Source of the DNA: CAYXVB01 sp964467785
GTDB lineage: Bacteria > Bdellovibrionota > UBA1018
Assembly: GCA_964467785.1 (NCBI GenBank)
Contig: CAYXVB010000052.1
Location: 1-21,895, forward strand
Direction: 5' to 3'
DNA length: 21,895 bases
A program made the translations under genes and the position numbers. Below are positions 13,397-21,229 of the stretch, in pieces; position 1 is the stretch's first letter; each line of letters starts with the position of its first letter. Below the pieces are notes generated by a model. It saw nothing but the letters and a program-made list of their open reading frames with translations. It did no database searches and was not told where the DNA came from.

Positions 13397-14449
13397 ATGT
13401 CGCTTTTGTCGCCCCAGCCAGCGTTAAATCCCCTTCAGCTTGCATCTATGCGGAATGATCGGGCGCGCGCCCTCGCCTTTGCCGATGCGGTCGAGGAGCT
13501 GCAGGGCTCGCTCGAGCTTTCAGGAGCGGCGGCGCGCGCGGAGTCCGCCGTGGAGCGGCTCTTTTCGTCGACGGTTGCGAAGCTTCTTGCGATTGATCCT
13601 GATCGTAGCGCATTGATCGGCGTATCCGCGGACGGTGGCGAGTCCGACAATATCGCCCTTACTTCGGCGACGATCGAAGGGCGCGTGGCGCTCTTGGGCG
13701 TGAGCGCCTCGGAGCCGGGACTGCTTTGCGTCCCGCTGTACGGCGCATTCGATCAGGTTTTCGGGGTGCTCGTGGCGCGCGGTTCCGGGTTGTCGGCCGC
13801 GGAGGACTTGCAGTGGCTTGAGCGGCTCGCCCGGCCCGTTGCCATGGCCTTGGAGAACGCGCGTCTGCATGGCGAAGTGAAGAGAGGATTCTTCGAAACC
13901 GCCGAGGCGCTGGTCGAGGCCATCGAGAAAAAGGACCGTTGCACCGGCGGTCACGCTAAACGCGTCGCCCACTTTGCCGTGAGGATCGGACGGGAGCTCG
14001 GGTTCGAGCCGGACGCGCTCGAGCGGCTTCGTTTGAGCGCCCTGCTGCATGACGTGGGCAAGATCGGGATCGAGGATCAGATCCTAAAAAAAGGAACTGC
14101 TCTCGAAGCTCCCGAATGGTCGGTGATGCGCACCCATCCTGAACTCGGATACCAGATCCTGCGAAGGATCTCGGGGATGGGGGATGTCGTCGATGGAATG
14201 CGTTACCACCATGAGCGCTGGGATGGCCGGGGATACCCGTTTGGCTTGAAGGGGGACGGGATTCCCCGGGTGGCCCGGGTAATCGCAGTGGCGGATGCGT
14301 ATGATGCCATGATCAGCGCCCGTCCCTACAGTCAGGCGATCGCCTCCGATCACGCGACGCGGGAGATCCGCGCGGGGAGTGGAACCCAGTTCGATCCACA
14401 GGTTGTGGCCGCCTTTGAAAGGGCTTTCCTTAAGATTGCCAATCCATAA
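13397..14449 (+). CDS. GAF-like/HD-GYP domain protein (putative c-di-GMP phosphodiesterase)
   Basis: A 350-residue soluble protein. Residues about 40-155 form a GAF-like sensory domain (LLCVPLYGAFDQVFGVLVARG, then a helix LARPVAMALENARLH). Residues 165-347 are an HD-GYP domain with a full catalytic set: GGHAKRV (H186), LLHDVGKIG (H218, D219), THPELG (H247), HHERWDGRGYP (271-281) and VADAYDAM (D300). HD-GYP enzymes hydrolyse c-di-GMP, and the intact HHE...GYP motif suggests activity; some also act on cGAMP. GGAGG lies 10 nt before the ATG. It leads a likely operon with accD 25 nt downstream. Its leader holds a terminator and hairpins, hinting at RNA-level control. The ligand of the GAF-like domain is unknown. 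Confidence 0.9.
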   Translation: MSLLSPQPALNPLQLASMRNDRARALAFADAVEELQGSLELSGAAARAESAVERLFSSTVAKLLAIDPDRSALIGVSADGGESDNIALTSATIEGRVALLGVSASEPGLLCVPLYGAFDQVFGVLVARGSGLSAAEDLQWLERLARPVAMALENARLHGEVKRGFFETAEALVEAIEKKDRCTGGHAKRVAHFAVRIGRELGFEPDALERLRLSALLHDVGKIGIEDQILKKGTALEAPEWSVMRTHPELGYQILRRISGMGDVVDGMRYHHERWDGRGYPFGLKGDGIPRVARVIAVADAYDAMISARPYSQAIASDHATREIRAGSGTQFDPQVVAAFERAFLKIANP

Positions 14450-14474
14450 AGTGCCTGCTAAGTTCTCCCTCACA

Positions 14475-15353
14475 ATGGCATGGTTTGACGATTTGAAGAC
14501 CCCCAGGATCAAGACCCAGGTCTCCCAGCGCACCTCCAAAGTGCCGGAGGGCCTTTGGGTCAAGTGCACCCAGTGCGGCGAGATTCTTCAGAGCAAGGCG
14601 CTCAAAGACAGTCTTTCGGTCTGTCCGGAGTGCACTTATCATTTTCGCCTGAGCGCCGCTGAGCGGATTTCGATGCTGACGGATGACGGCAGCTTCGAGG
14701 AGTACGGCGAAGATCTCGTGTCCACGGATCCGCTGGAGTTTGACGACACCAAGCCCTATAAGGCCCGACTACGCTCCGCGGCCGGCTCCACCGGCATTCG
14801 TGACGCGTTCGTGGCCGGCAAGGCCCGGCTGGGTGGCCTTCCCTACCATCTGGGTGTTTTTGAGTTCAAATTCATGGGCGGGAGCATGGGCTCCGTCGTG
14901 GGCGAGAAAGTCGCCCTTGTTTTCGAAAACGCCCTCAAGGATCGGCTTCCGGCCGTCGTGGTCTCGTCCTCGGGCGGGGCGCGCATGCAGGAGGGGATCC
15001 TCTCGCTCATGCAGATGGCCAAAACCACCGCGCTGATCACCCGTATGCGGGAAGAAGGGATTCCTTATCTTTCGGTTCTGACCGATCCTACGACCGGTGG
15101 GGTGGCCGCATCTTTTGCCATGCTCGGTGACGTCATCGTGGCCGAACCCGGCTCGCTCATCGGCTTCGCGGGACCGCGCGTGATCCAGCAGACGATCCGT
15201 CAGCAGCTTCCGGCTGGTTTTCAGCGTAGCGAATTTCTGCTCAAGCACGGTTTCTTGGACCGGATCGTGGCGCGTAAGGATCTGGCCGCTGAGCTTCGCC
15301 AATGGATGTGGCGACTGGGGCGTCAGACGTGCTGCTTCCCCGAGCTCCAGTAA
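14475..15353 (+). CDS. accD: Acetyl-CoA carboxylase carboxyltransferase subunit beta
   Basis: A 292-residue AccD. With AccA it transfers CO2 from biotin to acetyl-CoA, making malonyl-CoA for fatty-acid synthesis. The N-terminal zinc ribbon has C31, C34, C50 and C53 (CTQC...CPEC). The crotonase-like core shows FMGGSMGSVVGEK, VVSSSGGARMQEG, TDPTTGGVAASFAMLGDV, AEPGSLIGFAGPRVIQQT and the C-terminal FLLKHGFLDRIV. Start ATG 14475 (MAWFDDLK) fits the family; the frame is open upstream but overlaps the HD-GYP gene. The Shine-Dalgarno is poor. The last 52 nt overlap the annotated start of lptD. Confidence 0.97.
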   Translation: MAWFDDLKTPRIKTQVSQRTSKVPEGLWVKCTQCGEILQSKALKDSLSVCPECTYHFRLSAAERISMLTDDGSFEEYGEDLVSTDPLEFDDTKPYKARLRSAAGSTGIRDAFVAGKARLGGLPYHLGVFEFKFMGGSMGSVVGEKVALVFENALKDRLPAVVVSSSGGARMQEGILSLMQMAKTTALITRMREEGIPYLSVLTDPTTGGVAASFAMLGDVIVAEPGSLIGFAGPRVIQQTIRQQLPAGFQRSEFLLKHGFLDRIVARKDLAAELRQWMWRLGRQTCCFPELQ

Positions 15354-17749
15354 CTTCCGCCGCATTCGCGCTTCTGCTGCTTTTTTTCGGCGCCGTCGCC
15401 GGCGCTCGAGTCGCTCACGCCATCGGGGGCGAGGGGCCGATCCATTTCTCCGCCGATAAGGAGATCTGGGATCGTAAATCCAACCGCGTGGAGCTTTTCG
15501 GTCATGCCGCCGTGCGCCAGCCTGGCGAGCAGATCACCGCTGATTACATCATCCTGGATCAGAATGCGCATACGTTGGATGCGTATGGCAATTGCATTTA
15601 CGTGACCCGTGATTCGATCATCACGGCCGAAGAGATGCACTTCAACCTGGAGACTCGGACGGGCACCATCGTCGGAGGAAGGATCTCCAACGAGTATTTC
15701 AGCCTCGCGGGCGAACGCATCAACAAGCTCGGGGCGGATCGCTATCAGACCCACTGGGGAGAGTACTCGACCTGCCGCGACTGCACCCAGAGCTGGTCCC
15801 TGCAGGCGCAGGACGTGGACATGCAGGTCGAGGGTTATGCCTACCTCTCGAATGTCGCCCTCAAGGTCAAGGACACGCCCGCACTTTGGTTGCCTTACAT
15901 GATCGTGCCGATGAAGTCGCGGCGCCAGTCGGGCTTCCTTTTCCCGACCCTGCGCTTCTCTAGCGCCAACGGGATCGCCACGGTCGTGCCGTATTTCTGG
16001 GCTATCGACCGGAGCGCGGACATGACCATCGCGGCCGGCCAATGGTCGGACCGCGGCCTGCGCCTGGATCTGGAAGGGCGTTACGCGCTTTCGGATCGAA
16101 GCAAGGGGATCGCGCGTTACTTCTATCTGACCGATAAACAGCTCGCTTCGAACTCCGGCGAGTACACCCAGGAAGTCTTCAATCCCAAGGTTAACGGTCA
16201 GGTCGAGCGCTCGCGCTGGGCGCTCGACATCGTGCAGTCACAGGAGCTGCCGTACTCGATCGAGCAGAAGCTCCGATTCCGCGAAGTCAGCGACAACCTG
16301 TATCCGATCGTATTTCCGGAGGACATCTCCAACGTCTCGGATCCTTATCTGACTTCCAGTCTGAGCTTCTCGCGCTCTGTCCCGGGATTGAGCACCTCGG
16401 TGTTCGCGCGCCGGATCCGAAACCTCCTTGATGTGGATCTGGATCCGACGCTCGGGGCGCGGCGCTTTGATCCCAAGACGGTCCAGCTCCTGCCCGGCGT
16501 GACGATGACCAGCAATGATCGACTGCTTTCCGAGAGTCTGCCTCTGGTCTCGGGCGTCACGGTCGGATTGAGCAATTTCACGCGCTCGGCTGGATATTAC
16601 GATACGGATCCGCTAGCCGGGGCTTCCGATACGTTCCGCCCGGGCAAGGACCCGATCCGCACGGCCGCGCGTTTTAACTTTTCGCCGTCGGTTTATACCA
16701 CCGTCCGACCCTGGGATCTGTTCGCAGTGACGCCATCGGTCCGGTATAACGGCTACTTTTACAATTTCGGCAATAACGTGCCCAACCTCTTCCGGGGCTA
16801 TCCGTTGCTTCAGACCGACATCAGCGTGCAGCTCGAGCGCGTGTACGAAACGGAAAATCCCGACATTCCCCGCATCAAGCATCTGGTCCGCCCGCTCTTG
16901 ACGTATTCCTTCATACCGGATGCGCTCACTACCGAAGACAAAGACCATGCCTTCATCAAGCAGATCAATTACGGGCAAACCGCTTACAGCATCGGCTCCC
17001 AAGGTGCGCCTCGTTACTACTTCGACAGTTATGACCTGGTGCCAGTGGATCGCCCGGCCACGGACACCGGCAATTACTACGTCCCGCTCGGGAACTCGCT
17101 GGCCTATGGTTTCACCACGCAGGTTATCCGCCGCTTGGGCCGGCTCGATAATCCAGATTCCAGTTATCAGTCGGTGTTCGAGTTCTCCGCAGGGCAGGCA
17201 GTCAATTTCCGCGAATTCTCGAAGGAGAAGCCGCAGCCCCTGACCCGTTTCTTTTCGACGATGAATTTCCTCATTGCCGACCGCTTGACGTCCGGGACGA
17301 CCTATTACTACTTTCCCTATGTCGACGGCATAAAACACCAGCTCTCAACGAGCGCGACGTATGTCATCGAGCGCTCCACGCGGCAGGGGATCTTGGCCTA
17401 CGATCGCAGCGTCACGCTCGGCTATTCCTGGAACCAGCTTGGCTGCCCCGGCGATGGCGCCGGATGCGGCACCAACAGCATCAACAGCGGTGTGAGTTTT
17501 TCGATCAATGACTACATCCTGCCCACGGCGGGCGCGTCCTATGACTTCAGCAAGTCGGCGTTGGTCGGGGCCGGTGTGGGCTTGACCTTCCAAAGCCCTT
17601 CGCGCTGCTGGAAGTTCGCGATTACTCGAAATTACTCGCTGGCAACGCAGTATTCCTGGGACTTCAACTTTCAGATCAATCTCACCGGCGCCGGCTTTGG
17701 TGGATCGGCGGACTGGGGCAACCAGATCTCGGCGGCCACGCAGCGCTGA
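15302..17749 (+). CDS. lptD: LPS-assembly protein LptD
   Basis: An 815-residue outer-membrane protein that, with LptE, inserts LPS into the outer leaflet. After a signal peptide (AFALLLLFFGAVAGARVAHA) comes an OstA/LptA-like jellyroll domain (IHFSADKEIWDRKSNRVELFG, AEEMHFNLETRTGTIVGG). The LptD barrel signature follows (LWLPYMIVPMKSRRQSGFLFPTL), then a long strand-rich barrel. Cysteines at YSTCRDC, LGCPGDGAGC and SRCW may correspond to the disulfides that mature LptD, but the pattern differs from E. coli. ATG 15302 overlaps accD by 52 nt; GTG 15329 would give a shorter overlap and a better-proportioned signal peptide, so the start is open. It follows accD and precedes a SIS gene by 30 nt. Confidence 0.93.
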   Translation: MDVATGASDVLLPRAPVTSAAFALLLLFFGAVAGARVAHAIGGEGPIHFSADKEIWDRKSNRVELFGHAAVRQPGEQITADYIILDQNAHTLDAYGNCIYVTRDSIITAEEMHFNLETRTGTIVGGRISNEYFSLAGERINKLGADRYQTHWGEYSTCRDCTQSWSLQAQDVDMQVEGYAYLSNVALKVKDTPALWLPYMIVPMKSRRQSGFLFPTLRFSSANGIATVVPYFWAIDRSADMTIAAGQWSDRGLRLDLEGRYALSDRSKGIARYFYLTDKQLASNSGEYTQEVFNPKVNGQVERSRWALDIVQSQELPYSIEQKLRFREVSDNLYPIVFPEDISNVSDPYLTSSLSFSRSVPGLSTSVFARRIRNLLDVDLDPTLGARRFDPKTVQLLPGVTMTSNDRLLSESLPLVSGVTVGLSNFTRSAGYYDTDPLAGASDTFRPGKDPIRTAARFNFSPSVYTTVRPWDLFAVTPSVRYNGYFYNFGNNVPNLFRGYPLLQTDISVQLERVYETENPDIPRIKHLVRPLLTYSFIPDALTTEDKDHAFIKQINYGQTAYSIGSQGAPRYYFDSYDLVPVDRPATDTGNYYVPLGNSLAYGFTTQVIRRLGRLDNPDSSYQSVFEFSAGQAVNFREFSKEKPQPLTRFFSTMNFLIADRLTSGTTYYYFPYVDGIKHQLSTSATYVIERSTRQGILAYDRSVTLGYSWNQLGCPGDGAGCGTNSINSGVSFSINDYILPTAGASYDFSKSALVGAGVGLTFQSPSRCWKFAITRNYSLATQYSWDFNFQINLTGAGFGGSADWGNQISAATQR

Positions 17750-17779
17750 AACCGGATCACTATTCATAGGAGAGTCATC

Positions 17780-18523
17780 ATGAGCCAGAAAATAGATGCA
17801 ATGAGTTACTCGCGGATCGCGCTGCCTCACCTCGAAGAAGCGGTCCGGCGCAATGCTCCGGTCATGGACGAGCTCGCGGCGCGCCTGTTCGAAGACGTGC
17901 GTGCCGGACGATCGCTTCTGGTCTTTGGCAGCGGACACTCGGGGCTATTTCCGCTCGAGCTTTACCATCGCGCGGGGGGCGCTTCCTTCGTGTTGCCCCT
18001 GGTGGCCGATTACCTCATGCCGCAGGCCGGACCGCCTGTGGTGCGTATCCTCGAGCGGACTCCTGGCGTGGCCAATGTGCTGCTTGACCGAGCCAAGCCC
18101 CGCGCGGGCGAGATGGTCTGGATTTCCTCGCAGTCGGGCATCAATTCGGCCGTGGTCGATTTCGCGCTCGAGGCAAAAAAGCGCGGGCTTTTCACGGTGG
18201 CTTTCTCGAGCGTGGCACACAGCTCGGCCGTGAGTTCGCGCCACCCCAGCGGCAAGCGTCTCTTCGAGGTTTGCGATCGCGTGGTGGACTTCGGCGGCTT
18301 CCGCGGGGACGCGTGCGTGCAGATCACCGAAGGCGTCAGCGCGGGTCCGCTTTCGACGCTCACCTCGGTGCTGCTCGGGCACTCCATTTTGGTCGATGCC
18401 TGCGCGCGTCTCGAACGCGCGGGACATCGCTGCGCCTACACGAGCGTGAACACGCCTGAGGGAGAGGCCCGCAACAAGGAACTCGAGCGCGTGGCCGCGG
18501 AGCGCGACCCGCTTCTACTCTGA
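17780..18523 (+). CDS. SIS-domain protein, UPF0309-like
   Basis: A 247-residue protein with one SIS (sugar isomerase) domain. Landmarks: LLVFGSGHSGLFPLELYHRAGG, MVWISSQSGINSAVVDFALEAKKRG (phosphosugar-binding S-x-S-G), AHSSAVSSRHPSGKRLFEVCDRVVD and GDACVQI. This arrangement matches the UPF0309 group, proteins of unproven function related to phosphosugar isomerases and SIS regulators. It does not look like GmhA, KdsD or GlmS. AGGAGA lies 7 nt before the ATG. It follows lptD by 30 nt, and the neighbourhood hints at envelope sugar metabolism, but that is inference. Confidence 0.82.
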   Translation: MSQKIDAMSYSRIALPHLEEAVRRNAPVMDELAARLFEDVRAGRSLLVFGSGHSGLFPLELYHRAGGASFVLPLVADYLMPQAGPPVVRILERTPGVANVLLDRAKPRAGEMVWISSQSGINSAVVDFALEAKKRGLFTVAFSSVAHSSAVSSRHPSGKRLFEVCDRVVDFGGFRGDACVQITEGVSAGPLSTLTSVLLGHSILVDACARLERAGHRCAYTSVNTPEGEARNKELERVAAERDPLLL

Positions 18524-18592
18524 GCGACTCCCCGCGCGGATCGGCAGAAATTGCCGCATCCGGGCCGGCATAAAGCTTCATTGGAGAATAAA

Positions 18593-18718
18593 TTGCAGCC
18601 AGGATCCGTACTCGCCCGCCCATGGTGCGCGGAGGCGCGGGGCACTGACCCGCTCGCCGTTGCGCGCGGACCAGGTCAGGCGCTACACTCTATCTATGCG
18701 CATCCTGATCTCCAATGA
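18593..18718 (+). CDS. Possible short upstream ORF overlapping surE
   Basis: A TTG-started frame of 41 codons (MQPGSVLARPWCAEARG...) has a fair ribosome binding site (TTGGAG, 6 nt spacing) and ends 23 nt inside surE. Composition is unremarkable and no family is apparent. It may be a translated leader peptide coupled to surE or simply an open frame. The rest of the 172-nt gap after the SIS gene holds a small hairpin (CGGCA-GAAAT-TGCCG at about 18542-18556) without a T-tract. Confidence 0.2.
   Translation: MQPGSVLARPWCAEARGTDPLAVARGPGQALHSIYAHPDLQ
18660..18689 (+). promoter_or_regulatory. Putative surE promoter (possibly leaderless)
   Basis: TTGCGC (18660-18665) and TACACT (18684-18689) are 18 nt apart. 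The -10 ends 6 nt before the ATG at 18696, so a start at the normal distance would fall on or next to the ATG. No Shine-Dalgarno is visible, consistent with a leaderless message if this promoter is real. Confidence 0.4.
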
Positions 18719-19532
18719 CGATGGTGTCCACGCTCCGGGTATCAAGGCTCTTCAAAAGGAGCTCAAGAAGCTCGGGGAAGTGGTCGTGGTCGCCCCGCTC
18801 GAAGAGCGAAGCACCACGGGGCATTCGCTCACGATCCATAAACCGCTCCGGCTCGTCGAGCTGGAAAAGGGGTTCTACGGCGTGAGCGGCTCGCCAGCCG
18901 ATTGCGTCTATCTCGGCATCCGGCAGGTTCTCAAAGGGATGCCCGATCTCGTGGTGTCCGGTATCAATCGCGGCGCCAATCTGGGCCAGGACGTCTATTA
19001 CTCCGGCACCGTTTCCGCCGCGCGCGAGGCTTGCATCCTGGGCATTCCTGCGCTGGCGGTTAGCCTCGCTGTCGATTTTTTCGAGTACAACCCCGGCGCC
19101 GACACGCTCCATTACGCCACGGCGGCACGGATCACGCGCCGAATGATCCGGGAGATCCCGCCCTCGAAGTTTCCGCATCACACGCTCTTCAATCTCAATG
19201 TCCCTGACCTGCCGTACAACAAGGTCAAGGGGATCGAGCTGACACGGCAGGGGTTTAGGTTCTACAACGGCAATGTATTACGCCGCGTGGATCATCGCGG
19301 CCGCGATTACTACTGGGTCGGCGGGCAATACAAGGGGTATCGCCAGGAGGAGGGCACTGATTGCCACGCGATCGAAACCGGTTCCGCGTCGCTCACCCCC
19401 CTCAAGCTGGATTCAACGGATCTTGAATTCATGGCCACTCTCCGCGCCGGTTCGTCTCCGGGAGACGGCGGTTCGACCCGGATGCCGCGCGCCGCGCGCA
19501 ACTCGGCAGGCAAGAGGGGACGAAGCCGTTGA
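18696..19532 (+). CDS. surE: 5'/3'-nucleotidase SurE
   Basis: A 278-residue SurE, a metal-dependent survival nucleotidase that dephosphorylates nucleoside monophosphates and short polyphosphates. MRILISNDDGVHAPGI holds D8 and D9; ERSTTGHS supplies S39, SGSPADCVYLG follows, and VSGINRGANLGQDVYYSGTVSAARE supplies N91. These match the catalytic set of E. coli SurE. The C-terminal roughly 25 residues are Gly/Ser/Arg-rich and beyond the usual family end. ATG 18696 is the canonical start; upstream codons in the same frame are not conserved-looking. The stop overlaps the TTG of the M23 gene (TTGA). Confidence 0.97.
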   Translation: MRILISNDDGVHAPGIKALQKELKKLGEVVVVAPLEERSTTGHSLTIHKPLRLVELEKGFYGVSGSPADCVYLGIRQVLKGMPDLVVSGINRGANLGQDVYYSGTVSAAREACILGIPALAVSLAVDFFEYNPGADTLHYATAARITRRMIREIPPSKFPHHTLFNLNVPDLPYNKVKGIELTRQGFRFYNGNVLRRVDHRGRDYYWVGGQYKGYRQEEGTDCHAIETGSASLTPLKLDSTDLEFMATLRAGSSPGDGGSTRMPRAARNSAGKRGRSR

Positions 19533-20209
19533 GGTTCCGCCGCCTTTCCACCCGAATCGCCTTCTCCCTGTCGAGCTGGATGATCTGGGCCGGTTTCACG
19601 GCGGCGCTCACTTCGTGTTCGACGGTTCGGCCTTCTCCAAGCAAGCGAATTGGCCTCCTGGACCGGATCGCGCAGCTGGATCGCAATTCACCGCAAGGCC
19701 GCCGCACTCCCGCCGTGGTCCGAAACACGGAGGAGGAGGGCGTGGCCTCGGCCAAGCTGATGCGCGGCTTTCTTCGCTGGCCTCTGAGTTCCGTTCAAGT
19801 TACCTCTCCGTTCGGACAACGGGGTGCCAGCTTCCATGAGGGATTGGATCTTCGCGCGCCCGTCGGCACGCCGATTCTGGCAGCGCAAGGTGGCACGGTG
19901 ATCTATGCCGGAAGTCGGATTCGCGGCTATGGGCGGATGGTCGTTATTTCCCATCTTAATGGGATCACGACGATTTACGCGCATCAGTCGAGGCTCTTCG
20001 TCAGAAAAGGCCAGCGTGTCAAGCAGGGGCAGAGGATCGGACTTTCGGGCAATACCGGGCATTCCACCGGGCCGCACCTGCACTTTGAAGTTCGCACTGG
20101 AGTGGCGGCCTTGGATCCGCTGCGGGTCATGCCCAGCTCCGAGACCGCCGCTGCGGAAGTATCGCCGGCGTCGAAGGTCCGTAGCCGCCGACGCGTGGCG
20201 ATGAGATAG
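19529..20209 (+). CDS. M23 (LytM) peptidase lipoprotein, NlpD-position
   Basis: A 226-residue protein starting at TTG 19529, overlapping the surE stop; GAGGGG upstream (inside surE) supports coupling. The N-terminus is a lipoprotein signal with lipobox LTSC (C30). Residues 85-200 are a LytM/M23 domain: SPFGQRGASFHEGLDLRAPVG (H103, D107), IYAHQSRL (H152) and STGPHLHFEVRTG (H183, H185). All zinc and catalytic residues are present, suggesting active peptidoglycan endopeptidase rather than a degenerate amidase activator such as E. coli NlpD. No LysM domain is seen. In proteobacteria nlpD lies near surE, so orthology of position is plausible. The C-terminal tail is basic. Confidence 0.87.
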   Translation: MRFRRLSTRIAFSLSSWMIWAGFTAALTSCSTVRPSPSKRIGLLDRIAQLDRNSPQGRRTPAVVRNTEEEGVASAKLMRGFLRWPLSSVQVTSPFGQRGASFHEGLDLRAPVGTPILAAQGGTVIYAGSRIRGYGRMVVISHLNGITTIYAHQSRLFVRKGQRVKQGQRIGLSGNTGHSTGPHLHFEVRTGVAALDPLRVMPSSETAAAEVSPASKVRSRRRVAMR

Positions 20210-20255
20210 ACGCCTGAGCGCGGTCTCAAGGGGCTTGTGAGTGTGTCCCATTCCA

Positions 20256-20331
20256 CGGCAGAAAAATGAAGAGCCGGCCAATCCATCGCGCCTCGAGGGT
20301 TCCCGAGGGGTGCGACGCGATCGCCGGCTCT
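20256..20331 (-). terminator. Compound hairpin terminator of the glutaminase-like gene
   Basis: Read on the minus strand, AGAGCCGGC (20331-20323) pairs perfectly with GCCGGCTCT (20278-20270), followed by TCATTTTTC (20269-20261). Nested within are a perfect 6-bp stem (ATCGCG 20285-20290 / CGCGAT 20316-20321) and CCTCG/CGAGG (20291-20295 / 20304-20308). The T-rich run on the minus strand points to termination of the minus-strand gene. On the plus strand the hairpin could also protect the surE-M23 transcript's 3' end. Confidence 0.55.
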
Positions 20332-20345
20332 GAGGGCGCTACGGA

Positions 20346-20364
20346 CCCGGCCGAAGGGGCCGGG
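20346..20364 (-). other. GC hairpin just after glutaminase-like stop codon
   Basis: CCCGGCC (20346-20352) and GGCCGGG (20358-20364) form a perfect 7-bp stem with a 5-nt loop (CCTTC on the minus strand). It has no T-tract. It lies between the stop codon at 20375 and the larger compound hairpin and may be a transcript-end stabiliser. Confidence 0.4.
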
Positions 20365-20374
20365 GTGCGGCCAT

Positions 20375-21106
20375 TTACTTCAAGCCCTTCCAGGCGTCGT
20401 CGAGATCACCGCCGCGGAAGCTGCGGATGACGTTGCCTTCGTTTTCGAGTTCGTCGAAGAACATGGGGCTGTAGTAGTACATCGGCACGATCTGCATCAT
20501 GCAGGGAGCGGTCGTGACGTTCTTGCGGGCCTGATAGTCACGCGCCGTTTTGACGATCTCGCAGTCGGCGACATAGGGAGCATCGAGGAACACGTGCGCC
20601 CAGTCCTGAAGCTTCTTGGGGCCTTTGATGACGTCAAAGCCGCGGTCGAGGACGTAGATTTCCTTTTCTGGGCCAACCTGAACCGCCGGTGCGATGTGGA
20701 AGACCCAGGCGGAGTTGCCGGAGAAGGTCTTTTCTTTGCGGTACCATTCGTAGTACCAGCCGCTGTACCAAAGCACGACTTTGAGGGCCTTGATGCCGGA
20801 CTGGGCCATGTCATAGGTCCAGACCTGGGCGCGCTGGTAGCATTGTGCCCCTGAAATCCAGAGGAATTTGCCAACAAAGTCCGTGCGGGGGCGCATGCTG
20901 CGGAAGAGTTTTTCCGCGGCCGCGACGTCCGGAAGCACGGTCGGCTCATAGCCGTCGACGTACATTCCCTGCTCGATGTTGCGCGAGCTATCGGTCCATG
21001 GCCAGACCGGAGCCGTTGCGGGCACTGAATCAGCGATCGCAAGCGACGCCGTCAGCAGGCTCATGGCGCTCACGATCCAGCAAAGTGCAATCCACTTTCT
21101 CTGCAT
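20375..21106 (-). CDS. Secreted protein-glutaminase-like enzyme (Gln deamidase fold)
   Basis: From ATG 21106 the protein has 243 residues; AAGGGA lies about 9 nt upstream, and an in-frame TTG at 21151 is less likely. Residues 1-25 are a signal peptide (cleavage near S-L-A-I-A/D). Residues 87-160 carry the layout of the bacterial protein-glutaminase family: AQCYQRAQ (C89), WVFHIAPAV (H137) and IYVLDRGFD (D154), a Cys-His-Asp triad like that of the Chryseobacterium enzyme, which deamidates protein glutamine side chains. C182 and C202 may form a disulfide. The tail (MYYYSPMFFDELENEG) is not recognised. It is monocistronic, with a terminator downstream and a divergent promoter upstream. Enzyme class is inferred from motif order; the target is unknown. 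Confidence 0.7.
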   Translation of the reverse strand: MQRKWIALCWIVSAMSLLTASLAIADSVPATAPVWPWTDSSRNIEQGMYVDGYEPTVLPDVAAAEKLFRSMRPRTDFVGKFLWISGAQCYQRAQVWTYDMAQSGIKALKVVLWYSGWYYEWYRKEKTFSGNSAWVFHIAPAVQVGPEKEIYVLDRGFDVIKGPKKLQDWAHVFLDAPYVADCEIVKTARDYQARKNVTTAPCMMQIVPMYYYSPMFFDELENEGNVIRSFRGGDLDDAWKGLK

Positions 21107-21147
21107 AATCAAAATCCCTTCACCCTTAAAATGATTCGAATGGGGGG

Positions 21148-21184
21148 GCAATACCTTGACTTAACACTTGGCGTCAAGGCTTTT
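21148..21184. promoter_or_regulatory. Overlapping divergent promoters with 7-bp dyad
   Basis: CCTTGAC (21154-21160) and GTCAAGG (21173-21179) are perfect inverted repeats 12 nt apart. On the minus strand TTGACG (21177-21172) with TATTGC (21153-21148) at 18 nt fits a promoter for the glutaminase-like gene. On the plus strand TTGACT (21156-21161) is a -35 candidate for the gene at 21230, but its -10 is weak. The dyad could be an operator or simply two opposed -35 elements. Confidence 0.4.
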
Positions 21185-21229
21185 GATCGGGCTTAATTCT
21201 AGGTCGAACCGCATTCCTGAGGAGGCTCG

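Noticed and set aside
18524..18695. A possible tRNA or small structured RNA after the SIS gene
   Set aside because: Only one 5-bp hairpin is present; no cloverleaf, T-loop GTTCRA or terminator.
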